Part shown: piece after piece, positions 1 to 17,269 of the stretch
Numbering within the stretch: position 1 is the first letter of the stretch
Layout of the letters: every line of letters starts with the position of its first letter
Source of the DNA: Phaffia rhodozyma
Lineage: Eukaryota; Basidiomycota; Tremellomycetes; Cystofilobasidiales; Mrakiaceae
Direction of reading: 5' to 3'
NCBI GenBank assembly: GCA_014706385.1
Contig: JACGZH010000009.1
Coordinates: 744,001-808,000 of the forward strand
Length of the DNA stretch: 64,000 bases
Notes under the pieces: model-generated
The model's database searches: none
Seen by the model: only the letters and a program-made list of their open reading frames with translations
What the model was told of the DNA's origin: nothing
Translations under genes and position numbers: made by a program

Positions 1-2016
1 GAATCTCGGATCCATCGAGAAAAGCTCGAACACCTCGTTTAGATAAAATGATTTGACTTAAGTTTTGACCACTGTATATTTAACGGTAAGTTTAATGACA
101 ATGCCGCTGTCGTTATCAATTCCATACTGAACTCCCGGGCGTGATGGGTAGTTTCGATCGAAGGACAGCTGTCCAGAATCATGTATGTAATCCACGAACA
201 ACTTCCCAGCCTCGCTCCCCGTTCTGACAAATCTTTCACTTAGCCGTTTTGGGAGGAGGGAGGAGATGCCTTACGAGATGCGAACTGTATATCACGTATC
301 TCCTCTTGTGGGGCATATCCCGTGTATAGAACTCGACCCGTTTACGTAGCTATATTGTTTACAGACTCTTTATGAGGAGGATTGTATGTCTTGCCACCTA
401 AGCTTTTACTTGCCTTTTTCGTGTATATTTTCGTCCTAGTTGTTTTGCAATCTATCAATCCCTTTTTCTATTTCTTGTTTGTCGTTTCCTGTCTTTCATA
501 AATATCATTCTTTCCGTCTTTAATAAATCAACTGAAAGCCTGACCTCAAATCTCTGTGCCTATCGATACCGGTTACGCAGGCGGTTACAACCGGCTACCT
601 GCGGAGCTTGAAGACCGTAATAAGTAGAGTTGAGTCTGAGTAAACGTTGTCTTGGTCTAGAAAGCTTAAAAGCGTGGCCCCGGAGATCGCCATGGCCGAA
701 CAAGATCAACGAAGGAATGTTCCAGGCCCGGAATAATTCAGGGTTCGGACGAGAGTGCGTGATTGAGCCCGTACGAGCGAAATCTTTACTCCCTCAGAGT
801 GATATCATCCGCTTTTAGGTCCGCTCGGGCCAGGCGACAGGCACAATCTCAGTCAGTTACCAAAGCACAGAACAAATGGCGTCTGCTTGGCCGAGACAAT
901 ATATCAAAAGAAGAGAGGTAGAGAGAAGCTATCACACCGTCCGATCGGCTGAGTAAGGGGTGAGTGTGCCTGTGAAAGCGCCTACGAACGAGCCTGCGAC
1001 AGATCGTCCTACATCCTTCTTCTTGCTCACTATCAAGGGGTGCGTGTCGCTCACTGAACGCTTTCTCTCCCTCTCCCCATCGGATTCATTCTTCTTTATC
1101 TTTCGTTCTTCTTCTTCTTCTTCTGATCTGTCCTCCAAACCACTTTTAACAGTGGACTTCACTAGATCTCTTTTCCATCTTTCGACTCTTTTCCTCTTCT
1201 TACCTTGATTCCTTACTTCTACAAACACTCATTCTGCTCAGCTCTCGGTGAGTGAGATTGATTCCTCTCCTCTCTCTTTTCTTCCTTTATCTCTCCTTTT
1301 CTTCGTCTGCTGGCATCTCGATCTTTTCTATCTTCGTCAGGATAGAAGAGCAGACATCGACATGAGAGTCAGACGCGCACCTCAGATAGCTCGTCAATCA
1401 ACTTGATTATACGACCAACTGTGCATCGTCAAGACAGATGAACCGGCGGAGAGACAGATATCCTTCGATCGGTCCGACAAAGGACGGCGGCACTTGTCAG
1501 AAGTGCAGGGGCATAGTTTCATGCACACCTATGCACATACATCGTCCCTCTCACATACCATCCTTATGCATGCACGCACAATTTCCTTCACCTTGCTTAT
1601 ATTCATTCTCTCGCTCCGTGCTCTCATCAGTTTGGTGACGTATTTAGCTTACCCATTTATCTGTTGTCATTCATTCAGGTACAGACCGCTCGCACGTACA
1701 CACACTCGGGCGTAGTCAAGACGGACAGACCAGGAATCATCATCCTCTTGGACCTCCCCGTGTCTCAACTATAGAAATCTCTCCCTTCCTTTTCACTCCA
1801 ACCCTTTCTTCTCTGCCATTTTGTAGAACGAACGATGCATCAGACCAGTTCAGTTCCTTCCGTCCATGAAAGTGTCTGCATTCTTACTCCTTTGTTCTGA
1901 CTCTGTCTTGTCTTTTCCTCCCCTACTTATTAGACATTCTGTCTCAACACTGTGATCCTTTAGAGATCACCGTATCGCCCACGGAGAAACCCTCACTCAC
2001 ACTCGAGATTCCGAGG
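1..2016. other. left-edge region without a recognised gene
   Basis: Two kilobases with only short open frames and no recognisable protein motif. From about 960 to 2000 the plus strand is pyrimidine-rich with scattered AG|GT-like sites, which would suit a promoter and possibly a spliced 5' leader for the small gene that starts at 2017. I see no tRNA, repeat array or transposon end. The first 240 bases could hold the end of a gene lying further left, but nothing identifies it. Confidence 0.4.
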
Positions 2017-2559
2017 ATGAACTCATTCGAACCGGTAAGACCGACGAGGTCATGGTCATTCCCTCCACACGTACAAACCACCCCGGCTTCTCCAACCAGT
2101 ATCTCCCCACCGGCCACACCCTTCTCGTCCGCTCGACGTTCGTCAGATCCATCGACAGTTCCGTCTCATAAGATTCAACCTAAACGATCGTTTTCTCTGC
2201 CCCTTACCTCACGAACTTGCCCGCCTCCCGGCCCGCCCAGCTCGTTTCTCGTGCCATCAAGACCGAAACCCTCGCCGGGCGGCAAGACGTACCGTCCACC
2301 GCCGTCGAAATCATTCAGACCTCGGCTTCCGTCGTTTCCTGAAGAATACACCCCCTCAGATGAAGAGCGCGGTGTGACAATTTCATTCTGGAATTCGGCC
2401 GAGGAGGAAAAGGGCGATGGCAAAGGCAAACGCTTAATTGGGTCCCGTAGAAGACTTTCTTTCGAGAGCTGGTTCGAGCGACTGGCTAGGGCGTGTGCGT
2501 TTACGAGTATACTTCTCATTGGTCTCATTCTTTTGAAGCTGGTCGGAGCCAGACCTTGA
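2017..2559 (+). CDS. hypothetical tail-anchored-like protein
   Basis: Single-exon frame of 180 residues that I do not recognise. The first 110 residues are rich in Ser, Pro and Arg (low complexity, probably disordered), followed by an acidic-basic stretch around residues 115-145. Residues about 157-176 form one hydrophobic segment (AFTSILLIGLILLKLVGA) just before the C-terminus, the layout of a tail-anchored membrane protein with a cytosolic N-terminus. There is no signal peptide. The start is the first ATG of the frame and follows a pyrimidine-rich leader. The gene converges on PRE7. Low complexity makes a spurious frame possible, but the C-terminal hydrophobic helix and the consistent Ser/Pro composition favour a real gene. 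Confidence 0.5.
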   Translation: MNSFEPVRPTRSWSFPPHVQTTPASPTSISPPATPFSSARRSSDPSTVPSHKIQPKRSFSLPLTSRTCPPPGPPSSFLVPSRPKPSPGGKTYRPPPSKSFRPRLPSFPEEYTPSDEERGVTISFWNSAEEEKGDGKGKRLIGSRRRLSFESWFERLARACAFTSILLIGLILLKLVGARP

Positions 2560-3317
2560 GTCTATACTTTCTACGTATACATAGATTCGTGCCGTTTGGC
2601 CGGAGATCTCTTGCTCCATCTCTCCGGTCCCTTCTTACCGCCCTCCCATCTGAATGCCCGTTTTTTTACCTCCGGGTTCTTCCCCGTTCTACCTATAGCC
2701 ATCAATAGATTAGTAGACTCGCCTGGTTGTCAACCGGAACGCATTTGGTCTCACCACGAAATAACATATTCCTTCCCGTATTCCTTCTTCTGTCTCCCTT
2801 CTTTGCGCGCGTCCATTTTCCGATCTGCTCTCTAGTATATTTCTTTGGAACTCTCTTTTTGCCTTGGACATTCGGTTCTCTCACTTTCAAATTTCTTGGA
2901 CTTTCAATCTCACCACCATCTTCATCTCAAGTGTCCCTTGATTCATCTTCCCCTTTCTTCGATCTTCGATTTTTCAATTCAAATATCATAAAACAATACT
3001 CTGCCCATATTGTATCACTTTTATAATTCTATATACATCTACTGTTCTCTCTGTTTCATATATGTTTTCTATCTCTCTTCCTTCCCTTCTCTTGTAAGGT
3101 TTTACCTTTGTTTGTTGAAATTATTTATGAGTGTATCTCTTGATCGCGAACATTCACACTCATGGAGAAAGAAGCAAGAAGAAAAGAGTTGTTTGCAGCA
3201 CATCGGGGTAATCTTCAGAACAAGGTGGAAGGACTACACTAGTAACAAAGGAAAGGATCAGGAAAGAACCGAAAGAGTAGAAATCAGAATGGATAACCGA
3301 GAAGAAAAAAAGAAGTC
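2560..3317. other. convergent 3' intergenic region with strand switch of pyrimidine skew
   Basis: Plus strand is strongly CT-rich from about 2600 to 3110 and then becomes AG-rich to 3317, that is, CT-rich on the strand of PRE7. No credible coding frame. It probably holds the 3' untranslated regions and ends of both convergent transcripts. Confidence 0.5.
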
Positions 3318-4618
3318 TTAATCCTTCTTAAGTTCTCTCCTAACCACACAGCATTTCGTCTCACGACCACCAACGACGCCCAAGCTGTCTAACCACTCGA
3401 TGCTCGCTCCTTCCCTTAATTCTTCCTGTCCCAGTCCGGCTAGCGCGTCATTCCAAGACTGAACATTCTCTCCGGTAACCTGTCGAGTTACCACAACAAA
3501 CATCTCAAGCCCATCACCGACTTCGATATGTCGCTCGGTGGCGGAGGTGAATGTGTCGGTCACGATCGAGAGCACCTGGGGCAGCGGAAGTTGACCGGGC
3601 GTCCGGGGGGGAAGATGTGGGAGCTGTGTCTGGTTCTTGAAGTAAATCTGCGCAGGTCGCACGAAAAGCGTATAAAGATATATTGACAAGTATGAGAAAC
3701 AGAGACATGAAAACATAGCAAGAGAGGAGATCAATATAAAAGAGAGGAGAAACTCACCTGATTATCGAGGAAAGGTTGGATGAGGGATTGAGCGGCGCCT
3801 GCCGCTCGGCAGAATTCTCGTTCATAACTTCCCACAGGATCGAATGAGTAAACCGCTCCTGAGCCTGTATAAGCCCAGAAAGAAGATACAGACACTCCGA
3901 ATCAGCCCTGCGATCAAATAGATCATTAAAGATTCCCTCCAGATTCAAAATATTCATTCGAGTCTACACCCGCAACTGAAAGTAAAGAAATTTACCATCT
4001 GTCTCATCTACTCCACCAAGAATCACGTATGCGAATAGAGGGAAAAATCGGTTGCCGTACAAGATTGTCTGAATCATTCGAGCAATCGACTTGATAGGCA
4101 TTGGTTTAGCGTGCGCATGGTTGTACCACTAATGGAATGAGGAATTGAAATCACGACAAGTCAGTCGCTGTCTGGTATCATCAGACCAGAAACGGATAGT
4201 TCTCTCTATTTCTTGTTCCTTAAAGAGAGAAGTTTTTGCAAAAACGAATATCATACCTCCAATCGCTGCTTGACCCTTTGGACAAGCGTCTTTCCATCGG
4301 CAGCGAACCCGTTGACGGCGATGACGCAGGTGTCTGTTAAACGAAACACTTTGGGTGCGTATCGGGTCTGAATCGAGTAGCCTTCCGACTGACGAGTATC
4401 ACCGGCGATAATTGTAAAGTTTGAACCTGCGATGGCGAGGATCTAGTTTCAAACACAGACGAGGAACGGAGGAAAGGTTAGGAAAGATCGTGTCTTGTCG
4501 AAAGCATTTCAACAGGGCAACCAGAAGGGTATGCCAAGGGTTGAGCTGGCAACGAAATCATTTCAAAACTAGAACGAACGGTTCCTCCATTTTCAGAGTA
4601 TGGATTGAAGCGAGACAT
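3318..4618 (-). CDS. PRE7: 20S proteasome subunit beta type-6 (PSMB1/PRE7 family)
   Basis: Non-catalytic beta ring subunit of the 20S core proteasome, acting in cytosol and nucleus. Read on the minus strand, exon 1 (4618-4580) codes for a 13-residue start ending PYSENGGT, the usual beta6 N-terminus, and exon 2 starts at 4442 with ILAIAGSNFTIIAGDTR, followed by the family segment QSEGYSIQTRYAPKVFRLTD and a GFAADGKTLVQRVKQRLE stretch. Later exons give HAHAKPMPIKSIARMIQ, YGNRFFPLFAYVILGG, FDPVGSYERE and, in the last exon (3647-3318), VTDTFTSATERHIEVGDGLE. Like other beta6 subunits it lacks a processed catalytic Thr. The start ATG is fixed by the conserved N-terminus. Intron 1 uses the donor GTTCGT. 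It converges with the 2017 gene and diverges from the PFK gene. Confidence 0.95.
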
Positions 4619-4882
4619 CTAAAGAAAGGTGATAGATGAGAAAGAGAGAAGAGGTTCAAGACGATAGTAAGATGGAGGGATGGGAGTGAGAGATGGCTAA
4701 AATGAGTTCCAACACATTGGGATGAGTTCCACCGCGAAAAAGACTTATGTAGTGTATTTGAATGACGATGCTTAGATAAATCGATTCGTCCTAGACGCTG
4801 AACATCTCTCCTGCGACTGGATCTGATATCTTACTCCTTCTCCTCATCATCATCATCGTCATCTCTATCCTTCATCCATCAC

Positions 4883-7840
<2,958 letters not shown>

Positions 7841-8156
7841 TGATCAGTTAGGTATGGAGTACCGATGGCCATGGTGTGTATGTGTGTTTGGGGGTGTTTG
7901 TGTATGCGTCTTGCAGTGTATCTTTATGAATTTCTGATAAAACGTACAAAGGCAATAGACAACGCAGGCTAAGAGTGTAACTTTTGTGTGATGTGATTGG
8001 CGTGCGTGATGGCTTGTTATTTTTCGTGTGTGCCTCTTTCTCATCTCTCGCCCCTCAGATTCCTATTCCTGTTCCTTGTGGTCCCGAATAGATCGAGCAT
8101 TTTCCACTCTATCCATTCAATTCTTTCTAAAAGAAGAGCGAATAAGGAATCCCACC
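7841..8156. other. short intergenic region between PFK and CBK1
   Basis: Head-to-tail spacer of about 316 bases with GT-rich stretch after the PFK stop and a CT-rich stretch before the CBK1 start codon (context CCACCATGG). Nothing else seen. Confidence 0.5.
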
Positions 8157-11129
<2,973 letters not shown>

Positions 11130-11760
11130 ATCTGAGAATTGTTTCGCGCGCTCTCATTTTTTTCTTTTCAATCTCTTCGTTTCTGTTTCTGTTCACGTTT
11201 TCCCCTTCATCACGTTCTGTCACCACGCCCTTTCGGTTTTTCTCTATCGGTTCTGTTCATTATCTTCCGAGTTGGCTAGATCGCTCAATACATCTGTTTT
11301 CCCTCTTTTCTTCTTCTCTTTTTTCCTTAACTTTGATGTTACATCACCCACATTCTCTTGCTCATCTCTTCCTCTTCTCAAGTCATGTATTTGTCGGCCC
11401 CGTTTCCTCCCCCTCTTCCCCTCCGCAATGAACCCAGCCTATTGGCCTCTGGCGATATGAATGATACATAAACTCGCATCGGCGTTTTTCTTGGGCGGCA
11501 AAACGTATATTTACAGACAGATCTTGTGTACAAGTAGAAATAAATTTGACGGGACATTTTGTTACCTGTGCCCCGTGCTCCGTTATTGTCTTGTGTTTAC
11601 AAACTTCAGAGCGTTCCGAAACGGCAAGATTGAGTTTAAAATGGAGATGTTGTTATCTTATCTAATGATCCTGATGAATTTAGAAGGCCGGTCAACCGAT
11701 TAGTCATGCAGTTAGACGACTCGAGACACAAACCATCACCACAATTCGAGAACCGAGACT
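11130..11760. other. intergenic region CBK1 to histidine phosphatase
   Basis: CT-rich trailer after CBK1 from 11130 to about 11420, then mixed sequence up to the next start codon. No credible coding frame or repeat. Confidence 0.5.
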
Positions 11761-13716
11761 ATGTATCTGACCATCGTTCGTACATCAATCTACAATTTAG
11801 TGTGAACCAGTTCTGGGGTTGTGAAAGATTTAATTTCTGGGAACTATGTTTCATCAAACCAGGTCCGGCATGGAGAATCTACCGTGAGTTTGACTCTCCA
11901 GCATCGATGAGCACAACGATGGGACTGTTTCGGTGAGACTTACACGCAGACTGATTGGTATACATTCGCCTGTATATTCTGCCCATCATGTGACCCGATA
12001 GGATAATCTTGTCAGTTTGAACCGATTCAGATTCACTTCTACTCTAGTTTCTAGAAGAGTCTAAGTCAGAACAAAAGAAAAAGCAAACAAGGGCTGACCT
12101 GACACAGGCAATGCTTTTCGGGGGTTGCTTAGAGGGACATCTGGGCAGGTTCAAGAGATACCCCACTTTCAAACCATGGAATGAATCAAGCGAAGGTGAG
12201 TCAGTTTTTTATTCATTGTTCTTTTGTGTTCGTGGTTCCTCCAGGCTAGGGAAGTTCAAGGGTGATTGAAGGAACAAAAAAAACGAATCTGACTGTCATT
12301 TTCCTCACATAGGCTCTAGGTGGATCATTCAAGGGAGTTCGTATCACTCAGATATATGCCAGTCCGCTTGTAAGTCATCTTTTCCACTTTCTCTGACACT
12401 GAGGATATGCAAGTGCTGACAAAAAGTTCCTTGTTTCGGTCGTTTGAATGTTAATCTATTTAAATCTGATTTCTTCAGCTTCGAGCAAAATGGACAGCAG
12501 AGCAGATATTTGAGCAGAATGAAGCTTCCGAAAATTTGCCGCCTATAGTATTCTCGCCTCTTATGCAGGAACAGTACGTTCAAGGCTTATTTTACGACAG
12601 AACAATCATAGTAGAATTTCTCCAAATTACTCGGGAGGAGAGAAAGTTGACTGATCATTCTTATGATTTGCTGGAAACGCTGTCATAAAGAAACTTTGGT
12701 CAGGCCGAGGGTAAGTCATGGAACAACATGAGCGGAAATTATAAAAGACTTGCCGGAAGGACATTTTCATTTGAAGATGGGGAGTGTTTGGATGATGTTG
12801 GGAAGAGAGCAGATCGGTTCGTCTGATCTTCTCGCCCTCGAATGTCTTTCTTGCGAGTTTGCTAAAGTAGATCCGGAGTTTCGCTTGTATCTTGCGCGCC
12901 CGTCTTTGACTTTCTGAACAAGATTTATCGACGGGTTCCTTAATCATCATCTAGAGTCATCCGAACAAGAAAATATACACATAGTAGCCGTCGCTCATGG
13001 GATTTTCAAGTGAAACCTTTTCACTCTTGTCGGTAGAAGCAAGATCTATCATAAAAATGACGACGTCTTACCATTTCTTCTTGTTCATTCTTTTCCTTTT
13101 GGTTTTCGGAAACAAACGATCATTACAGCTCCGAGCTTATGGGTACACTACTCCGTAGACGGCCTAGACGACAAAACGACCCATGGAATCCTGTTGGGAT
13201 GACCAGTTCGTTTTTCCTAATCTTCTCTTTTTCTTGTCCTTTCGTTATTCCTCTTAATTAAGATGGAGATAACGATGATGGCTGACATTGAGCGTACGCT
13301 CGCACTTTGCAGATACAGGTTGGCACAAAGTATTGATCACACCGACCTTCACACCATCTACTTCCCCTTCGCCCTCTCTTACGCGCTCGGCCTCTCCGAC
13401 TGCGACTGCAAATGCCGATACCCTTTCGTCCGCGACCGCTCCGAACCCCTCATCCGTTCCTGCGGCTCCTGCGCCAACGAAACCCGTTCCTGGGTCCGCA
13501 CTAGAAACCCCATCCGGATCAATCTTGGAGAAGAGCGATGGGAGAGAGATAAGATTGAAGGTCGAGATCTTGAGAATGAACCAAACCGGCCATCTAAAAG
13601 GACTCGAAAGACAACGTGGCGGAGTTGGGAACGGAGCGTTCGATCCTAAACAGGGTTCGTTGAGAAGTTTCTTCGGAGGCGGTGGTGGTGGTGGTAGTAT
13701 TGGGAGCTGCACCTGA
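11761..13716 (+). CDS. histidine phosphatase superfamily (phosphoglycerate mutase-like) protein
   Basis: Ten exons: 11761-11775, 11863-11883, 12002-12010, 12133-12195, 12313-12369, 12479-12573, 12691-12816, 12923-13009, 13129-13205, 13313-13716. They sum to 954 nt, 317 residues plus stop, with all phases matching. The product opens MYLTIVRHGESTDNL, so the catalytic RHG is intact, then WAGSRDTPLSNHGMNQAKAL, IYASPLLRAKWTAEQI, NFGQAEGKSW, GECLDDVGKRADR and the second catalytic His in HIVAVAHGIFNSELMG, then GMTNTGWHKVL. The C-terminal quarter is Ser/Pro/Ala-rich and ends in a Gly run. Family members act on phosphorylated sugars or other small phosphates; substrate cannot be told here. Fructose-2,6-bisphosphatase/TIGAR-like activity is one option, attractive because the PFK nearby has lost its own phosphatase. 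Three introns use GTTCGT donors. Confidence 0.85.
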
Positions 13717-14813
13717 GAACAAGCGAAGGGCAGGATGAGTACACGGGCGCTTGGAAAATATATGTAACCTGGCTTGGTACATGCAAGTTTTGTCATTCCC
13801 GGGGAACCCATAGCTTCTGTCAAGAGAGAGTACAGAAGAGAAGAAATGATATCGAAGATCGGATAGGCATGATTATTTATCGCTGAGCGAGCAACAAGAG
13901 TTGCTTCCTATCTGATGAGAGAACGAGAACTAGCGGAAACCATAGACAGGAAGGAATGACAAGCAAAAGGAAAGAGGGGGTAAAGCTAGAATGAACGGAT
14001 GATCCGATGACACCAAAAACCACCGTCCAAGAGGAAGAAGAGGAAAGAAGAGGATATAGTTGGGGAAGAACAGGAAGAAGTTACCAAGATGACAGAATAG
14101 AAACCTCGAATGACTAGAAATCTAGAGAAGCCAAGCGCAAAAGAAATTGAAATATGTTAGAAAGGGGCGAGGAGAACGAGAAGATGACATAATCGCGAAT
14201 GAAGACATGATTAAGCTTTCCTTCTTATTCTTACTTTTGAGTTTGTTTTCTGTCAAAGAGGACAAGAAACGAAGAATAAAGATGGAAGTGTCGAGAACAA
14301 GAAGGATTGATTGACTGAACTATGCGATTAGAAAATCCTTTGGGAGTTAAGAAGGGCAAAAGATGACGAAGAAATGGAAACAAGCAAGGAAGGGATTTTT
14401 TTTAGGATTGGAACGAAAACTTCAAGCCGAGAAGGAAGAAAGGAAAGAGAAGAGGAAGCAAAACGACCAACCAATGTGAATGACCAAAGAATGAGACAAA
14501 GAAGAATGAGATAGAGTGAGATTGAAAATATGCTTTGATGAGGTTGGGTGTGTTCTTGTCAAGGGGGAGAAAAGAAGAAAAGAAGAAAAGAGGAGAAGAA
14601 GAAGAGTAATGAACGACGTCTTGATGATGGATGAATGCGCTACATATACAGTCTGATTTTATGACCAAAACTCGAGGAGGAAAACAGAAGTAAGAGAAGA
14701 AGCTGAACATCTGAGGAAGGACTATAAAAGTGGGTTTCTGTTTGTATGAAAAAGCAAAGCGAATGGAGAAGGGGGGGGTGAGAAAAGCAAAAAAGGGTAA
14801 AGAAGTAAACGAT
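13717..14813. other. purine-rich intergenic region
   Basis: Strongly AG-rich on the plus strand from about 13840 to 14810 (CT-rich on the minus strand), probably the 3' trailer of the minus-strand CENP-B-like gene. A run of A and T near 14400 and GA-rich repeats occur; no coding frame with recognisable content. Confidence 0.5.
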
Positions 14814-17152
14814 CTAGCCAGCCAACAACTTTGGGTCCACGTGGTTCCAGTTCCCTAGCGAAGCCGAGGTTGTTCCGCCCAGAAGCTTGTCGTTCCGGAA
14901 AGACGATGTTGAACCAGCAGACCGTCCCATCGGGACCGATTGACCGATGGTTTCAACCGTAGTAGCTGGGGCAGGATAGGAATTCGATTGCATCACGGAT
15001 GATCCGTCTTCCAAAGTCGGATTGTCGGGGAGTGGTGAAAGCGATAGCATGGAAGACTGCAGAGATTGAGTCTGGCCTGATTGATAAGCCGGGAGGAGTT
15101 GTTGGTAGATTTGCTGCTGCTGTTGTTGTTGTTGTTGTTGTTGTTGAGGAGATGGTCGTCGTTGTTGCTGCTGGAGCGGTTGCTGAGGCCAGGTCATCAA
15201 CGGGTATGATGATTGATTCTCCATAGGAAGGTAGTTGGATTGCGGATCAAGGTTTTTCATCGGCGGCTGCAATGATAAATCAACGATCTGAAATCCTAAG
15301 CCAATAGTAGGTTGTAACGTTGATGGAGCGAGTGGTCCGCCCGTCGAGGATGACGAAGATGACAATTCGCCACTACCACCAGCAGATCCTCTTCTGATGT
15401 TCAGGTGATTAAGGTGATAGCCGACCAGCGTGCCTTGTCCTCCGCCATCCTGAATACGGCTCTCGTTTGGTGAGGGATACTCCGAGTGCCATGGTTGAGC
15501 GCCCAGATGGTCTGACTTAAGATCATCTGTGTGGACCATCGTGGACGACCAAGGGGTGGGTGAGGCAACTAGGGCGCTATCGAACGAGATTGAATGGGGC
15601 AACGATGATACGGAAGACGTAGATGAATGTGAATAATGCGAGAGTGGAGGGCCTAGCGAGCCGCAATCTGACAGCACAGCCGGGGATGGATGAAACATGG
15701 ATTCAGAATATTGGGAAAGCGACGGGGTACCAACCTGGGGGCCTAGACCGGTTGGAAGGAGACCGATGTATGGATCTTCCGATGATCCTCGGTTGGGACA
15801 AGGCGTCGCGGGCATGCCATTTGTGCTGGACAGCTGGGAGGATGGTAGGATATACGGTTGGGACCTTGTCCGGTGATGCATTCCCGGTCGACCGGCTAGT
15901 GGAAAACTCGACCGAGGGCTGGCCCGATAAGGCCGCTGGGAGGGAGGTGAGATTCCGGCAACCTCAAGGGTGGAAAACAACGAGGTAGGCGGATATCGTG
16001 GGGAGGTGGATGGTGAGGATTGATAGCTTCCGTACGGGGAATCAGCCGAAGGAGAGTCATCAAGGCTGAAGCTAGCAATTCCATGGATCGCACCAGAAGT
16101 GGGTGTTCCCTCGACGACGGTTGGTAGAGCCGTCAGACCACCTCGCAGGCTTAGTGAAGAGTTTGAGCTTGCTCGTTTCCTCAGCGACTTGCCGCCTTCG
16201 TCCCGTTGAACAAAACAAATCCCGGCGTCCGTCCGAGGAGACGATCCGGCAGGACTGACGGACCCCTCAATACTACGAGGGGAGTAGCTCTGGATACGCT
16301 GGCCGGCGAGATCTCTACCAGATGAGGTGCTGGCGAACGAGGGCTGTTTGCGCAACTGATGTCGATCTCGAAAATTTTCGATCCACCCAGTCGATGCTTT
16401 GAATTTTCCGACCGGCCAGGACAGAACCTGTGCGCAGCCAAGAGCTTTCTCTCTGATCTGACCATCAGAGACCGTCTGGCCAGACTTGAAGATCTGATGG
16501 GCCCAGTCACTCATATGCTCCTCAATCTCGATGAATCGGAAGGAGCTGAGATAGATTGCATATGTGCGGGGAGAGAAATGAAAAAACATATGTTTTGAAC
16601 GTTAGTTTCCATCAAGGAAGAGATTGCTAGTAAGACAATACAAGAAAAGAGTTCAGGATCGAGTACTTACCGAGGAACTTTTGGACTGATGCCGCATTCT
16701 TTTTCCTTTTTCCTCTCTGCAACCCATTCTGTTGGGTTTCCTAGCCATCTATCCTTGTCTTTCAAAATCTTGCTGACAGTACTTCGTTCAATTCCAAACT
16801 GTTTGGCAAGGTCCTCCTGCTTCTTCCTGGGGTACTGCGCATGAATTCCACACAGCTCTTTCTTCTGGATGGCTGTCAGCTTTATCTTTGTCCGGGTCGG
16901 CATGGCTGCTGTTGATGATGATGACGGTGATGAGCATGTTACGGCCGTCGTTGACTGTAGAGAGACCTGGGAAGGGGGATAAGAAGGAGGGCCTTGGGTA
17001 GGTAAGGCCGAGCTATAGGGAATGACCCGGCCGATGGAAGAGAACGGATGATGACCGGCAGCATCGTGAAGATCTCCAGGCAGGGACGATGACTGATCGT
17101 ACAAAGGGCCGTAGCTGGATCCAGTGTGAGTGTTTGGAGGATGATCAGACAT
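14814..17152 (-). CDS. CENP-B-type HTH DNA-binding protein with polyglutamine tail
   Basis: Two coding exons joined 16671/16545 (minus strand). After about 85 Ser/Pro-rich residues comes a psq/CENP-B N-terminal helix-turn-helix (KLTAIQKKELCGIHAQYP ... LAKQFGIERSTVSKILKDK), and across the intron a second CENP-B/Tc5-type helix-turn-helix (EEHMSDWAHQIF ... VGKFKASTGWIENFRDRH). The remaining 450 residues are low-complexity Ser/Pro/Gln with a run of about 12 Gln near residues 640-655. There is no DDE transposase domain, so this looks like a domesticated transposase-derived DNA-binding protein, the same layout as yeast Pdc2-type regulators or centromere/ARS-binding proteins; the real role is unknown. 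I prefer ATG 17152; an in-frame ATG at 17269 would add 39 residues. Confidence 0.75.
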
Positions 17153-17269
17153 GGGACTGAGCGTTACGGAGCGAAGAGAACGGGCAACTCGGTCGAGCAA
17201 ACGAATATCGACAGAGCCGACAGCCAACCAAGGAGCGTTGGGTTGCAGATGGGAGGAGCGAGAATGCAA

